From: Leptospira vanthielii serovar Holland str. Waz Holland = ATCC 700522
GTDB lineage: Bacteria; Spirochaetota; Leptospiria; Leptospirales; Leptospiraceae
DNA: 64,000 bases
Direction of reading: 5' to 3'
Assembly: GCF_000332455.1 (NCBI RefSeq)
Contig: NZ_AOGY02000051.1
Span: forward strand, 186,001 to 250,000
How positions within the stretch are numbered: position 1 is the first letter of the stretch; every line of letters begins with the position of its first letter. Positions 1 to 8,887 of the stretch are shown piece by piece. The translations under genes were made by a program, and so were the position numbers. Below the pieces are notes generated by a model. That model did not search any database and was not told the DNA's origin. It saw only the letters and a list, made by a program, of their open reading frames with translations.

Positions 1-70
1 AGCGGAGTTTGTATCTGACTCGTTCCGCTCGTCTCAATCTTTTCGTATTTTTAGCTGTCTTGTTGATCAT
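1..70 (-). CDS. rplR: 50S ribosomal protein L18, partial (window edge)
   Basis: Only the first 23 codons lie inside the window; the gene runs off the left edge. The frame opens at the ATG at 70-68 and reads MINKTAKNTKRLRR, the basic start expected of L18, which binds 5S rRNA. It begins 7 bp after the rplF stop, and rplF-rplR is the conserved spc-operon order. Identification rests on this short N-terminus plus synteny. Confidence 0.85.
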   Translation of the reverse strand, partial: MINKTAKNTKRLRRAERVRYKLR

Positions 71-76
71 GACGTT

Positions 77-616
77 CTACTTCTTACCGGTCTTTCCGGC
101 CTTTCTACGGATGTATTCGTTCTGGTATTTGATTCCTTTCCCTTTATAAGGTTCAGGAGGTCTTTTAGAACGAATGTCAGCCGCAACTTGTCCAACCAGT
201 TGTCGGTCAATTCCCGATACTTTGATTTTTAGCTGATCTGCGACATCAATTTTGATACCTGTAGGTTCAGGGAAAACCACTTCGTGAGAGTAACCAAGAG
301 CCATCACGAGATCTTTACCGCGTTTTTGAGCACGATAACCAACTCCTGTGATTTCTAAGTTCTTTTCCCAACCAGTAGTGACACCTTTTACGCAGTTCAT
401 CGCAAGAGAACGAACGAGACCGTGGAGAGCCACAGTCTTTTGATCTTCACTTTTTCGAGTAAAAACCAATTCGCCGTTTTCAACATTTGCGCTGACACCT
501 TCGTAAAGCGGAGTTTTTAATTCCCCTAAAGGCCCTTTAATCGTAAGGGCCTCAGCTTCTGCTTTTACTTCTACCTTTTCAGGCAATTTGATAATACTTT
601 TTCCAACTCGAGACAT
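77..616 (-). CDS. rplF: 50S ribosomal protein L6
   Basis: Large-subunit protein near the sarcin-ricin loop and factor-binding site. The 179-residue product has the usual L6 length and two-domain layout, and the C-terminal signature [10 protein letters not shown] at residues 153-162 is diagnostic. It lies 14 bp after rpsH and 7 bp before rplR, in standard spc-operon order, so it is surely cotranscribed. Nothing unusual was seen. Confidence 0.98.
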   Translation of the reverse strand: MSRVGKSIIKLPEKVEVKAEAEALTIKGPLGELKTPLYEGVSANVENGELVFTRKSEDQKTVALHGLVRSLAMNCVKGVTTGWEKNLEITGVGYRAQKRGKDLVMALGYSHEVVFPEPTGIKIDVADQLKIKVSGIDRQLVGQVAADIRSKRPPEPYKGKGIKYQNEYIRRKAGKTGKK

Positions 617-630
617 GGTGTTATCGTTCT

Positions 631-1029
631 CTAGAATACCTTACAGAGAACTTCCCCTCCTACTCTGAGTTTACGAGCACGTTTCCCAGTCATCACACCT
701 TTCGAAGTCGAAAGGATGAGTGTTCCAATGTTATTTCGGAACGGTCTGATTTCGCCGGATTGGATGTAAACTCGACGACCTGGAGTAGAAACTCTCTCGA
801 TCATACGAATTACCGGTTTCTTTTCCGTGTCGTATTTTAATTTCACTTGGAAGTCATCAAAACTTCCATTTTTTACAGTTTGAATATCATCTACAAAACC
901 TTCTTCTTTGAGAAGATCTAGGATGGATTTTTTGATTTTGCTACCAGGAATCACACAAAGCTCATGTTTAGCTTGTTGTGCGTTTCTGATTCTTGTTAGC
1001 ATATCTGCGATTGGATCTGAAAGACTCAT
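631..1029 (-). CDS. rpsH: 30S ribosomal protein S8
   Basis: 16S rRNA-binding assembly protein of the small subunit; in E. coli it is also the translational repressor of the spc operon. The 132-residue product starts [17 protein letters not shown] and ends with the family motif [20 protein letters not shown] followed by LCKVF. Length is normal. It sits between rpsN and rplF as in most bacteria. Whether it represses its own operon here cannot be judged from sequence. Confidence 0.98.
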   Translation of the reverse strand: MSLSDPIADMLTRIRNAQQAKHELCVIPGSKIKKSILDLLKEEGFVDDIQTVKNGSFDDFQVKLKYDTEKKPVIRMIERVSTPGRRVYIQSGEIRPFRNNIGTLILSTSKGVMTGKRARKLRVGGEVLCKVF

Positions 1030-1046
1030 ATCTTACCTTAACCTAA

Positions 1047-1232
1047 TTACCAGGAGGACTTTTTCACACCGGGGATCTGAGCCTTGCTAGCAAGGTCCCG
1101 GAAGCAAAGACGACACATATCAAAGCGGCGCAAATAAGCGCGTGATCGACCACAAAGAGGGCAACGATTGTACTCTCTCACTTTGAATTTTTGCTCTTTG
1201 GCGTGGCGTTCCATCATTGATTTTTTCGCCAT
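1047..1232 (-). CDS. rpsZ: 30S ribosomal protein S14, zinc-binding type Z
   Basis: Small-subunit head protein. I start it at the ATG at 1232, giving 61 residues beginning [12 protein letters not shown]. An upstream in-frame start at 1259 would reach into rplE and has no homology. Cysteines at 24, 27, 40 and 43 form the CPLC/CRLC zinc ribbon, so this is the short zinc-dependent (C+) form, not the roughly 100-residue zinc-free form. It lies 10 bp after rplE. The symbol rpsN is also used. Confidence 0.97.
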   Translation of the reverse strand: MAKKSMMERHAKEQKFKVREYNRCPLCGRSRAYLRRFDMCRLCFRDLASKAQIPGVKKSSW

Positions 1233-1242
1233 GAATAATCTC

Positions 1243-1794
1243 CTACTTACCTGCCGCACGGTAAGGCATACCGAAGGCTTGGAATAATTCGAACGCTTCT
1301 TTGTCCACTTCCGTGTTCGTTACGAAAGTGATATTGATCCCGTAGATCGTATTGATTTTATCAAAATGAATCTCAGGGAAGATGATCTGTTCTCTTACAG
1401 ACAGATTGTAATTTCCTCGACCATCGAAACCTTTGGGGTTTACACCACGAAAGTCACGAACCCGTGGAAGAGCCACGTTTATGAATCTGTCAAGGAACTC
1501 ATACATATGATGACCGCGAAGGGTAACTTTGCAACCAAGCACCATTCCCTCTCTCACTTTGAAACCCGCAATGGACTTCTTAGCGAAAGTTTTTACTGGT
1601 CTTTGGCCTGTAATTTGACCAATTTCTAACAAACAAGCTTCCATCGCTTTTGGGTTTGTGTGGGCTTCACCCATACCAACGTTGATTACGATTTTTTCAA
1701 GTTTGGGAACTCGCATTACACTTTGAAAGCCGAGTGACTTTTGGAGTGTAGGACGGATTTCCTTCTCGTATTTTGATTTAAGCCTAGGTACCAT
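1243..1794 (-). CDS. rplE: 50S ribosomal protein L5
   Basis: L5 binds 5S rRNA and contacts the P-site tRNA in the central protuberance. The 183-residue product has the typical length and motifs, including [14 protein letters not shown] near residue 31 and [17 protein letters not shown] near residue 115. It lies 3 bp after rplX and 10 bp before rpsZ. No anomaly seen. Confidence 0.98.
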   Translation of the reverse strand: MVPRLKSKYEKEIRPTLQKSLGFQSVMRVPKLEKIVINVGMGEAHTNPKAMEACLLEIGQITGQRPVKTFAKKSIAGFKVREGMVLGCKVTLRGHHMYEFLDRFINVALPRVRDFRGVNPKGFDGRGNYNLSVREQIIFPEIHFDKINTIYGINITFVTNTEVDKEAFELFQAFGMPYRAAGK

Positions 1795-1797
1795 AAC

Positions 1798-2181
1798 TTA
1801 TACTTCTTTCCCTTCAGGTCGAGTCACTCGGACGGATTTACCATCCTTCTTGACAAAGCCCAAGCGTACAGCCTTAATTTTCTTCTTTGGCTTCGCCTTG
1901 TTCTCTGCCTTTGTGTCGTGAAACATCACATTGGAGATATGGATTGGGAATTCGATTTCGATTGCACCACCCTGAGGGTTCTCTTGGGTTGGTCTTACGA
2001 ATCTCTTTCGTTTGTTCACACCTTCGATATAAACGCGGTCTTTGCGTTTGTCGATAGCTAGAACTTTCCCTTTTTTCCCTTTTTCTTTTCCCGCAATCAC
2101 AAGAACTTCATCGTCCTTTTTGATTTTCGTTTTTTTGAATTTAGTGGGCTCAGAGCCTCTATATGCTAATTTAGCTGCCAT
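1798..2181 (-). CDS. rplX: 50S ribosomal protein L24, extended
   Basis: An assembly-initiating large-subunit protein. The KOW motif lies near residues 24-45 ([19 protein letters not shown]), followed by the conserved [19 protein letters not shown] stretch. At 127 residues it is longer than the usual 100-105. The extra length is about 20 basic residues before the KOW motif plus a lysine-rich C-terminus. It starts 1 bp after the rplN stop, implying translational coupling. Confidence 0.97.
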   Translation of the reverse strand: MAAKLAYRGSEPTKFKKTKIKKDDEVLVIAGKEKGKKGKVLAIDKRKDRVYIEGVNKRKRFVRPTQENPQGGAIEIEFPIHISNVMFHDTKAENKAKPKKKIKAVRLGFVKKDGKSVRVTRPEGKEV

Positions 2182-2182
2182 T

Positions 2183-2575
2183 CTAGAGAACCTCCGGAGC
2201 GAGAGATATAATTTTCATGTATTTTTTATCGCGAAGTTCACGGGCAACAGGTCCGAAGATCCTGGTTCCTTTTGGATTTCCTTTGTCATCAATGATGGCA
2301 ACGGCATTGTCATCAAAACGAATGTAAGTTCCGTCTGGACGACGAACTTCTTTTTTCGTTCTCACAACAACAGCTCTTTGAACCGCTTTGTTATGCACTT
2401 TTTTCCCTTGCCCGTCACGAAGACCGTATGCAGGTTGTGCTTCCTTAACAGCGACGATGATTTCGTCACCAAGCGTTGCGTAGCGTTTTTTGGAACCGCC
2501 AAGCACTTTCACGCACATGACTTTTTTCACACCCGAGTTATCGGCTACTTGTAAAATAGTTTCTTGTTGAATCAT
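2183..2575 (-). CDS. rplN: 50S ribosomal protein L14
   Basis: Universally conserved large-subunit protein at the subunit interface. Motifs [19 protein letters not shown] near residue 10 and [13 protein letters not shown] near residue 103 identify it. At 130 residues it is about 8 longer than the 122-residue norm; the extra residues fall near 47-60 ([18 protein letters not shown]). The start overlaps the rpsQ stop by 4 nt. Confidence 0.98.
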   Translation of the reverse strand: MIQQETILQVADNSGVKKVMCVKVLGGSKKRYATLGDEIIVAVKEAQPAYGLRDGQGKKVHNKAVQRAVVVRTKKEVRRPDGTYIRFDDNAVAIIDDKGNPKGTRIFGPVARELRDKKYMKIISLAPEVL

Positions 2576-2841
2576 ACTAATTTCGCCTTCTCAATTACCT
2601 TTACAAGTTTATGGTGTTTCTGTTTAGAAAGTGGTCTTGTTTCCACAGCGATTACTCGGTCACCAACTTGACACTCGTTCTTCTCATCGTGAATTTTCAC
2701 TCGAGAAGTTCTGGTCATAATCTTCTTAAACCGTGGGTGCACTTTTCTTGTGATGATCTCGATGACTACAGTTTTATCCATAGAATCGCTCACAACTACA
2801 CCCTGAATGGTTAAAGACTTTTTAGAGTTTTTATCTTCCAT
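2572..2841 (-). CDS. rpsQ: 30S ribosomal protein S17
   Basis: OB-fold 16S rRNA-binding protein of 89 residues, normal length. The S17 signature [16 protein letters not shown] lies at about residues 14-29, and the C-terminal half carries [20 protein letters not shown]. It overlaps rplN by 4 nt at its 3' end and follows rpmC after 3 bp, consistent with one S10-spc transcript. Confidence 0.98.
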   Translation of the reverse strand: MEDKNSKKSLTIQGVVVSDSMDKTVVIEIITRKVHPRFKKIMTRTSRVKIHDEKNECQVGDRVIAVETRPLSKQKHHKLVKVIEKAKLV

Positions 2842-2844
2842 AAC

Positions 2845-3117
2845 CTACTTCTTCTTACCTTTACTAGTTTTGGCAGCTTTGGGAGCTGAACCAGCCTTTG
2901 GTGCGATTTGTTTGAGTTTGCCTTTTGCAGTTAGTTCCTTCTCACGAAGGACAGTAAGTGCCTGAGCAATTCTCTTCTTATGATTTCGGATTAGTTTTGG
3001 GTTCTCAAGAGATCTTGTAACACCAAACTGGAATCTTGCTTTTCTAACTTCTTCGGAAGAGGAGAGAATTTCTTTCTTCAAATCTTCTGGAGAAAGTGAC
3101 TTAAAATCGTCTTTCAT
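2845..3117 (-). CDS. rpmC: 50S ribosomal protein L29 with basic C-terminal tail
   Basis: Small helical protein near the peptide exit tunnel, where SRP and trigger factor dock on L23/L29. The core (residues about 7-66) carries [10 protein letters not shown] and [17 protein letters not shown]. At 90 residues it exceeds the usual 63-70. The extra is a C-terminal alanine/lysine/proline-rich tail ending in KGKKK, likely disordered and RNA-binding. It overlaps the rplP stop by 4 nt. Confidence 0.96.
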   Translation of the reverse strand: MKDDFKSLSPEDLKKEILSSSEEVRKARFQFGVTRSLENPKLIRNHKKRIAQALTVLREKELTAKGKLKQIAPKAGSAPKAAKTSKGKKK

Positions 3118-3527
3118 AGAACGTTCCTCTTAACAAATGAAGTTTCTACTGGCAGTTTGAAAGCTGCCAAATGAAGAGCTTTTCTTGCTGTTTCTTCATC
3201 AATACCCGCCATTTCAAAAAGAACGCGGCCCGGACGAATCTCTGCAATCCAGAATTCCGGGTTACCTTTACCTTTACCCATACGAGTTTCGGCAGGTTTT
3301 TTAGTGATAGGAAGATGAGGGAAGATACGGATCCACAATTTCCCACCTCGTTTCACTTGGCGGTTGATAGTAATCCTTGCAGCTTCGATTTGTCGCGCTG
3401 TGATACGACCGGAAGAAATAGCTTTTAAACCATACTCTCCGAACGCAACGTAAGAACCTCTTTCGTCCTTACCTTTCAAGCGCCCTCTTTGGCGTTTTCT
3501 AAATTTTACTCGTTTAGGTGCTAACAT
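3114..3527 (-). CDS. rplP: 50S ribosomal protein L16
   Basis: Late-assembly large-subunit protein near the A-site tRNA elbow. The 137-residue product has the standard length and motifs, starting [16 protein letters not shown] and including [21 protein letters not shown] and [19 protein letters not shown]. It overlaps rpmC by 4 nt and follows rpsC after 22 bp. Confidence 0.98.
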   Translation of the reverse strand: MLAPKRVKFRKRQRGRLKGKDERGSYVAFGEYGLKAISSGRITARQIEAARITINRQVKRGGKLWIRIFPHLPITKKPAETRMGKGKGNPEFWIAEIRPGRVLFEMAGIDEETARKALHLAAFKLPVETSFVKRNVL

Positions 3528-3549
3528 TATCGTATCTCTTTAGTACTTC

Positions 3550-4230
3550 TTAACTCGTTCTACGTTTTACAGCGTATTTGTCTTCATCGGTCTCTTCCTT
3601 ATTTGTTGGGAAGTAGTCACCTGTATAAGTCCATACCTTCACACCGATCTGACCGAAAGTGGTGAGGGCTTCTTTGAATCCAAAATCAATTTTGGCACGA
3701 AGAGTATGAAGAGGAACTCGTCCTTCCATATACTTTTCTGTTCTTGCCATATCAGCTCCGTTCAGTCGTCCGGAGATTTGGATTTTTACACCTTCCACTC
3801 CACCGCGCATCGCACGACGAAGTTCCGCTTTCATTACGCGACGAAATGGCATCCTTTGTTCGATTTGAAGTGCTACCGTTTCTGCAATTGCTTGTGCAAT
3901 GATTTCCGGTTTCTTCACTTCAATGATGTTCATCCCAATCGGTTTATCAGCGAGTTTTTTAAGCTCTTGTTTTACCGCTTCGATGTTTTGGCCTTTTTGA
4001 CCAATTACCATACCTGGTTTAGAAGTATGAAGATTCACGTTGATTTTTTCAGGGAATCTTTCGATTACGATCTTTACAACAGATGCGTTTTTGAATTTCT
4101 TCTGAAGGAATCTACGGATCTTGATATCTTCGTGAAGATTTTTAATGTAATCTTGCTTGGAATACCAAATTGAATCCCAGTTACGTGTGATTCCGATTCG
4201 TAGTCCGATTGGATTTACTTTCTGACCCAT
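3550..4230 (-). CDS. rpsC: 30S ribosomal protein S3
   Basis: Forms part of the mRNA entry tunnel and contributes to ribosomal helicase activity. The 226-residue product starts [14 protein letters not shown] type II KH domain has its GxxG loop at residues 77-80 (VIGQKGQNI). The C-terminal S3 domain carries [19 protein letters not shown] and [12 protein letters not shown]. It lies 3 bp after rplV. Confidence 0.98.
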   Translation of the reverse strand: MGQKVNPIGLRIGITRNWDSIWYSKQDYIKNLHEDIKIRRFLQKKFKNASVVKIVIERFPEKINVNLHTSKPGMVIGQKGQNIEAVKQELKKLADKPIGMNIIEVKKPEIIAQAIAETVALQIEQRMPFRRVMKAELRRAMRGGVEGVKIQISGRLNGADMARTEKYMEGRVPLHTLRAKIDFGFKEALTTFGQIGVKVWTYTGDYFPTNKEETDEDKYAVKRRTS

Positions 4231-4233
4231 AGT

Positions 4234-4584
4234 TTAACTAACCTTCTTTTCGATTTCAGATACTACAACAGTGATGTGGCTGAGGCGTTTACGGATCCTA
4301 GAAGCACGACCGCGTGCTCTTGGACGGAAACGTTTCATGATAGGACCGTCATCCACATAGATTTTTTTCACGTAGAGTGAACTTGGATCCAAACTTTCGT
4401 TCATTTGGATGGCGTTCGCCACTGCCGAGTTCAAAAGGTTGATGATCATTGAACTTGCTGCTTTATTTGTAAAACGCAAGATATCAATGGCTTCCTTGTA
4501 ATCGTATCCACGAACTTCATCAGCAACCAGGCGGGCCTTTCTTGCTGAGATTCTTACGTGTTTCGCAACTGCTTTTGCTTCCAT
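4234..4584 (-). CDS. rplV: 50S ribosomal protein L22
   Basis: Its beta-hairpin lines the nascent-peptide tunnel and affects macrolide response. The 116-residue product has the typical N-terminal [19 protein letters not shown] and the C-terminal hairpin motif [20 protein letters not shown]. No deletion is visible in the hairpin. It lies 8 bp after rpsS and 3 bp before rpsC. Confidence 0.98.
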   Translation of the reverse strand: MEAKAVAKHVRISARKARLVADEVRGYDYKEAIDILRFTNKAASSMIINLLNSAVANAIQMNESLDPSSLYVKKIYVDDGPIMKRFRPRARGRASRIRKRLSHITVVVSEIEKKVS

Positions 4585-4592
4585 CTCTCTAC

Positions 4593-4871
4593 CTATTTCT
4601 TCGCTACTTTTTTGTCTCCACCGTGGCCTTTAAAGGTTCTAGTGGGAGCAAACTCACCGAGTTTGTGACCGATCATGTTTTCGTTTACATATACAGGAAC
4701 AAACGCTTTGCCGTTATGAATCATCACAGTGTGACCGATCATGTCCGGATAAATGGTACTTCTTCTTGACCAAGATTTGAAGGGAGTTTTTTTCCCTTCG
4801 GAGTTTAACTTGGTTATTTTTTTCATGAGGTGGTCGTCAATAAACGGACCTTTTTTTAAGCTTCTAGCCAT
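4593..4871 (-). CDS. rpsS: 30S ribosomal protein S19
   Basis: Small-subunit head protein that pairs with S13. The 92-residue product starts [15 protein letters not shown] and carries the signature [18 protein letters not shown] and [17 protein letters not shown]. Length and order (rplB-rpsS-rplV) are canonical. Confidence 0.98.
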   Translation of the reverse strand: MARSLKKGPFIDDHLMKKITKLNSEGKKTPFKSWSRRSTIYPDMIGHTVMIHNGKAFVPVYVNENMIGHKLGEFAPTRTFKGHGGDKKVAKK

Positions 4872-4884
4872 GATTACCTAGACC

Positions 4885-5721
4885 CTACCTATTCCTGTTT
4901 TTCTTACGTCTTTGGACGATAAAACGGTCAGACGGTCTCGTCTTACGTGTTTTAAATCCCTTCGTAGGTTTACCCCAAGGAGTCACTGGGTGACGACCTC
5001 CGGAAGTTCTACCTTCACCACCACCGAGTGGGTGGTCCACAGGGTTCATAACGACCCCTCTTACTTTCGGTCTTTTTCCTAACCAACGGTTACGACCCGC
5101 TTTACCAATGATGACCAAGTTATGGTCTTTATTGGAAAGCTCTCCGATAGTTGCTAAACACTCTTTACGAACCTTACGGATTTCCGAAGAAGGAAGTTTG
5201 AGAGATACATAGTCACCATCTTTTGCGGAGATCACAGCGAAAGATCCTGCTGTGCGAGCGATTTGACCGCCTTTTCCGATATGAAGTTCAATGTTGTGAA
5301 CATTTGTTCCTGCCGGGATTTTATCTAAAGGAAGTGTATTCCCTAGTTTGATCTCAGCTGCGGGGCCCGATTCAATTTTGTCCCCCACTTTCAGTCCGTT
5401 AGGAGCTAAAATGTAACGGTATTCACCATCAGCATAACAAATAAGTGCGATAAACGCAGAACGGTTTGGATCATATTCGATTGTTTTCACAGTCGCAGGA
5501 ATTCCAAATTTATTACGTTTGAAATCGATGATCCGGAACTTTCTTTTGTTACGTCCACCTTTTCGTCTAACAGCGATACGTCCCTTATTGTCACGACCTG
5601 CTTTGTAAGAAACGTTAGCCGTGAGCGGTTTGTAAGGAACCACTTCTGTGATTTCTTTGAAATCTAGAACCGAGTAGAAGCGGCTAGATTGCGTAGTGGG
5701 TTTAAGTTTTCTAATTCCCAT
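4885..5721 (-). CDS. rplB: 50S ribosomal protein L2
   Basis: Universal large-subunit protein required for subunit association and peptidyl-transferase function. The 278-residue product contains the N-terminal RNA-binding region and the signature [14 protein letters not shown], whose His230 aligns with the essential E. coli His229 (mature numbering). [12 protein letters not shown] follows. It lies 2 bp after rplW and 13 bp before rpsS. Confidence 0.98.
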   Translation of the reverse strand: MGIRKLKPTTQSSRFYSVLDFKEITEVVPYKPLTANVSYKAGRDNKGRIAVRRKGGRNKRKFRIIDFKRNKFGIPATVKTIEYDPNRSAFIALICYADGEYRYILAPNGLKVGDKIESGPAAEIKLGNTLPLDKIPAGTNVHNIELHIGKGGQIARTAGSFAVISAKDGDYVSLKLPSSEIRKVRKECLATIGELSNKDHNLVIIGKAGRNRWLGKRPKVRGVVMNPVDHPLGGGEGRTSGGRHPVTPWGKPTKGFKTRKTRPSDRFIVQRRKKNRNR

Positions 5722-5723
5722 AA

Positions 5724-6029
5724 TTAAACCTTAGCAAAATCCAAATTTGCTCCGTCAGCAAACGTCACTACAGCTTTTTTGTAATGAGGTCTAGGTGACG
5801 GCATGTTTCTAAAACGTTTCATTTTTCCACGGTAAACGGCAACGTTTACAGCAGTCGGAACCACGTTATACATTTGTTTCAGAGCCTGTTTGATCAAAGT
5901 TTTGTTCGCATCCGGGTGGACTTTGAACGTATACTTCACAGTTCTTTTTCCCATACGTTCTCCAATTGTTTGAAGGTCTTGCGACTTTTCTGTAACAACT
6001 GGTGATAAGATTACATTCTCTAGGTTCAC
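5724..6029 (-). CDS. rplW: 50S ribosomal protein L23
   Basis: Tunnel-exit protein that docks trigger factor and SRP. The 101-residue product has the family motifs [11 protein letters not shown] at residues 6-16, [18 protein letters not shown] in the middle and [12 protein letters not shown] near residue 62. Length is normal. It lies 4 bp after rplD and 2 bp before rplB. Confidence 0.97.
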   Translation of the reverse strand: MNLENVILSPVVTEKSQDLQTIGERMGKRTVKYTFKVHPDANKTLIKQALKQMYNVVPTAVNVAVYRGKMKRFRNMPSPRPHYKKAVVTFADGANLDFAKV

Positions 6030-6033
6030 TGTC

Positions 6034-6669
6034 TTATCCTTTCTTAGAATACTGTGCCTGAAGCTCTTTTAAAGCGCTTTCAGAGATTACTAAATTGTTA
6101 TTATAGAGGATGTCTCGGCAAACGACTCGTTTGCTGTTCACATATTTGAGGTTCTCTATATTGCGAGTGGATTTTTTGAGGAATTGGTTTTCACCAGCTA
6201 CTACAAAACCCACGTTACCCTTCTCTGCAATTTCCATATTCTTCAAAATGTTAAAGATGGATTTTGTAGAGTAAGAAGAAGGTTCTACGTCTTCTATGAT
6301 CGCGATTCTGTTTTCTTCTGCCTTTTTGTTAAGGATGGAGAGAACAGCCTTTTTCTTTACGCTGCGTGACAAGTTAGAGGAATAATCTCTTGGTTTTGGT
6401 CCATGAATGATACCACCACCAACGAAATGGGGAGCTCTAATGGAACCTTGTCGTGCGCGACCAGTTCCTTTTTGAGCCCAAGGTTTGATTCCCCCACCGC
6501 GAACTTCAGAACGATCCTTAGTAGAATGTGTTCCTTGTCTATTGTTCGCATTTTCAGCTTTTACCGCATCATAGATGGCTCCAAGCGAAATGCCGGTAGC
6601 AAAAAGTTCTGCCGGAAGTTCAACTTCGCTTACGAATACGCCTTCTTTATTGTATTTACGCGCTTTCAT
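6034..6669 (-). CDS. rplD: 50S ribosomal protein L4
   Basis: Large-subunit protein whose extended loop lines the exit tunnel; in E. coli it also represses the S10 operon by attenuation. The 211-residue product has the loop region [20 protein letters not shown] followed by [16 protein letters not shown], which is the L4 hallmark. It lies 15 bp after rplC. No S10-type leader could be recognised upstream of rpsJ. Confidence 0.97.
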   Translation of the reverse strand: MKARKYNKEGVFVSEVELPAELFATGISLGAIYDAVKAENANNRQGTHSTKDRSEVRGGGIKPWAQKGTGRARQGSIRAPHFVGGGIIHGPKPRDYSSNLSRSVKKKAVLSILNKKAEENRIAIIEDVEPSSYSTKSIFNILKNMEIAEKGNVGFVVAGENQFLKKSTRNIENLKYVNSKRVVCRDILYNNNLVISESALKELQAQYSKKG

Positions 6670-6684
6670 GTTCTACCTATCTAT

Positions 6685-7308
6685 TTATCCGATTTTTTCT
6701 ATCGTAACGATACCGCGTTCTCTTCCTGGAACCGGACCGGATACAAAAACCAAGTTGGAGTCTGCATCAATTTTTACTACTTTCAGGTTACGAACAGTGC
6801 TCTGTTCAGAACCCATTCTACCACCCATCTTCAAACCCTTGAACACTCGTCCAGGAGTTGTGTTAGAACCAATGGAACCTGGGTGTCTTTGGAATCTGGA
6901 ACCGTGTCCGGCAGGACCACCGGCAAAACCATGGCGTTTCACAACACCTTGAGTTCCCTTCCCCTTGGAAGTTCCTGTTACCTTCACCGTGTCATTCAAA
7001 GCAAACACATCTGCAAGTTTGAGTTCTGCACCCACCGCTACATCTTCAAAACCTTTGAATTCAATCAGAGTTTTTTTCGGAGCAGCAATATTTGCTTTTT
7101 TAATGTGTCCCACTTCGGCCTTCGTCATGTGTTTTTCCTTGGCATCACCAAATGCTAGTTGAACGGCTTCATAACCGTCGTTCGCAGATGTTTTTACCTG
7201 GGACACAAAACAAGGACCCACGCGTAAAACGGTTACAGTAACCATTTTACCTTCGTTATTGAATATGTGGGCCATGCCCAATTTTTCGCCGATTAAACCT
7301 TTAGCCAT
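6685..7308 (-). CDS. rplC: 50S ribosomal protein L3
   Basis: Early-assembly protein reaching toward the peptidyl-transferase centre. The 207-residue product starts [16 protein letters not shown]. It carries the central extension motif [20 protein letters not shown] and then [15 protein letters not shown], both typical of L3. It follows rpsJ after 11 bp. Confidence 0.98.
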   Translation of the reverse strand: MAKGLIGEKLGMAHIFNNEGKMVTVTVLRVGPCFVSQVKTSANDGYEAVQLAFGDAKEKHMTKAEVGHIKKANIAAPKKTLIEFKGFEDVAVGAELKLADVFALNDTVKVTGTSKGKGTQGVVKRHGFAGGPAGHGSRFQRHPGSIGSNTTPGRVFKGLKMGGRMGSEQSTVRNLKVVKIDADSNLVFVSGPVPGRERGIVTIEKIG

Positions 7309-7319
7309 GGATCCTATCC

Positions 7320-7628
7320 TTAGGATTTAATATCTACGGAAACTCCAGCAGGGAGTTGAAGCTTCATCAGGGCTTCTACCGTATCTTCATTCGTATTTAA
7401 AATATCGATGAGTCTCTTGTGAGTTCTCATTTCAAATTGTTCTCTAGCTTTTTTATTCACGTGCGGAGAACGTAATACCGTGTAGATTTCTTTTTTCGTT
7501 GGGAGTGGGATTGGACCGGAGACAGTAGCCCCGGTCCTCTTCGCAGTCGCAACGATCTCAAAGGTTGATTGGTCAATCAACCGATGATCGAAAGCTTTTA
7601 ACTTAACGCGAATTCTTTGTCCAGCCAT
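7320..7628 (-). CDS. rpsJ: 30S ribosomal protein S10 (NusE)
   Basis: Small-subunit protein that also acts as NusE, pairing with NusB in antitermination. I use the ATG at 7628 (102 residues, [19 protein letters not shown]). The frame stays open to 7685, but those extra codons lie inside tuf and look unrelated. Motifs [20 protein letters not shown] and [15 protein letters not shown] are diagnostic. It starts 4 bp after the tuf stop, joining str and S10 units. Confidence 0.98.
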   Translation of the reverse strand: MAGQRIRVKLKAFDHRLIDQSTFEIVATAKRTGATVSGPIPLPTKKEIYTVLRSPHVNKKAREQFEMRTHKRLIDILNTNEDTVEALMKLQLPAGVSVDIKS

Positions 7629-7632
7629 TGTA

Positions 7633-8838
7633 TTACTCGACGATCTCCGCAACAACACCAGAACCAATCGTTCTTCCACCCTCACGGATAGCGAACTTCA
7701 AACCTTGGTCCATGGCGATCGGGTGGATAAGTTCGATAGACATCGTAACGTTATCTCCCGGCATAACCATCTCCATTCCACCAGGAAGGTTACAAACACC
7801 AGTGATGTCTGTAGTTCTGAAATAGAATTGAGGACGGTAGTTGTTAAAGAATGGAGTATGACGTCCACCTTCGTCTTTTGTAAGAACGTAAACTTCCGCT
7901 TTGAATTTTCTGTGTGGAGTAATAGTACCCGGTTTCGCAAGAACTTGACCTCTTTCGATGTCTTCTTTTTTAGTTCCGCGAAGAAGAGCACCAATGTTGT
8001 CTCCAGCTTCCGCTTGATCGAGTAGTTTACGGAACATTTCAATACCAGTAACAACTGATTTTGTAGTATCACGAATACCAACAATCTCGATCTCGTCGTT
8101 GATCTTAAGAACACCTTGCTCTACACGACCAGTTGCAACAGTTCCACGACCAGTGATTGAGAATACGTCCTCAACTGGCATTAGGAAAGGTTTATCAACA
8201 ATACGTGTAGGGTTCGGAACGTAAGAATCAACTGCTTCCATTAGTTTAATAATGGATTTCATACCTAGGTCAGAATCTTCACCTTCAAGTGCTTTTAATG
8301 CAGAACCAGAGATGAAAGGTGTTTTATCACCAGGGAAGTTGTATTTGTTAAGAAGGTCTTTGATTTCCTCTTTAACCATCTCCACCATATCGTCTCTTTC
8401 ATCAGCAGCGAGCATGTCCGCTTTGTTGAGGTAAACCACGATGTAAGGAACCCCTACTTGACGAGCAAGAAGTATGTGTTCTTTAGTTTGTGGCATAGCA
8501 CCGTCAGTGGCAGATACTACAAGAATCGCAGCGTCCATCTGAGCAGCACCAGTAATCATGTTTTTTACATAGTCCGCGTGTCCCGGGCAATCTACGTGTG
8601 CGTAGTGACGGTTAGGAGTTTCATATTCCTGGTGAGACGTTGCAATAGTAATCCCACGAGCCTTTTCTTCGGGCGCGTTGTCGATTTGGTCGTATGCAAT
8701 CGCTTTGTTTTTTCCACCCACTAATTTCGCAAGCGTCGTTGTGATCGCTGCTGTTAGTGTTGTTTTACCGTGGTCAACGTGACCAATTGTTCCGATGTTT
8801 AAGTGTGGTTTTGAACGGTCAAATTTTTCTTTAGCCAT
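7633..8838 (-). CDS. tuf: Elongation factor Tu
   Basis: GTPase that delivers aminoacyl-tRNA to the ribosome. The 401-residue product shows G1 GHVDHGKT at 19-26, the switch I end RGITI at 61-65, G3 DCPGH at 83-87 and G4 NKAD at 138-141, then the two beta-barrel domains. It is slightly longer than E. coli EF-Tu (394). A good Shine-Dalgarno (GAGGAG) precedes the ATG. EF-Tu has been reported as a surface-exposed plasminogen/factor H binder in pathogenic Leptospira; that is literature knowledge, not visible here. Confidence 0.99.
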   Translation of the reverse strand: MAKEKFDRSKPHLNIGTIGHVDHGKTTLTAAITTTLAKLVGGKNKAIAYDQIDNAPEEKARGITIATSHQEYETPNRHYAHVDCPGHADYVKNMITGAAQMDAAILVVSATDGAMPQTKEHILLARQVGVPYIVVYLNKADMLAADERDDMVEMVKEEIKDLLNKYNFPGDKTPFISGSALKALEGEDSDLGMKSIIKLMEAVDSYVPNPTRIVDKPFLMPVEDVFSITGRGTVATGRVEQGVLKINDEIEIVGIRDTTKSVVTGIEMFRKLLDQAEAGDNIGALLRGTKKEDIERGQVLAKPGTITPHRKFKAEVYVLTKDEGGRHTPFFNNYRPQFYFRTTDITGVCNLPGGMEMVMPGDNVTMSIELIHPIAMDQGLKFAIREGGRTIGSGVVAEIVE

Positions 8839-8887
8839 TGTTAGAATCTACTCCTCAATCGTGGTGCAAGACCCGATCCTCGGTTCT

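Noticed and set aside
3706..4173. 155-codon plus-strand frame inside rpsC
   Set aside because: Antisense shadow of rpsC with Cys/Phe/His-rich composition and no initiation signals.
6403..7158. 251-codon open frame on the plus strand across rplD/rplC
   Set aside because: It lies antisense to two certain ribosomal protein genes, has low-complexity Ser/Phe/Arg-rich content and no Shine-Dalgarno; a shadow frame.
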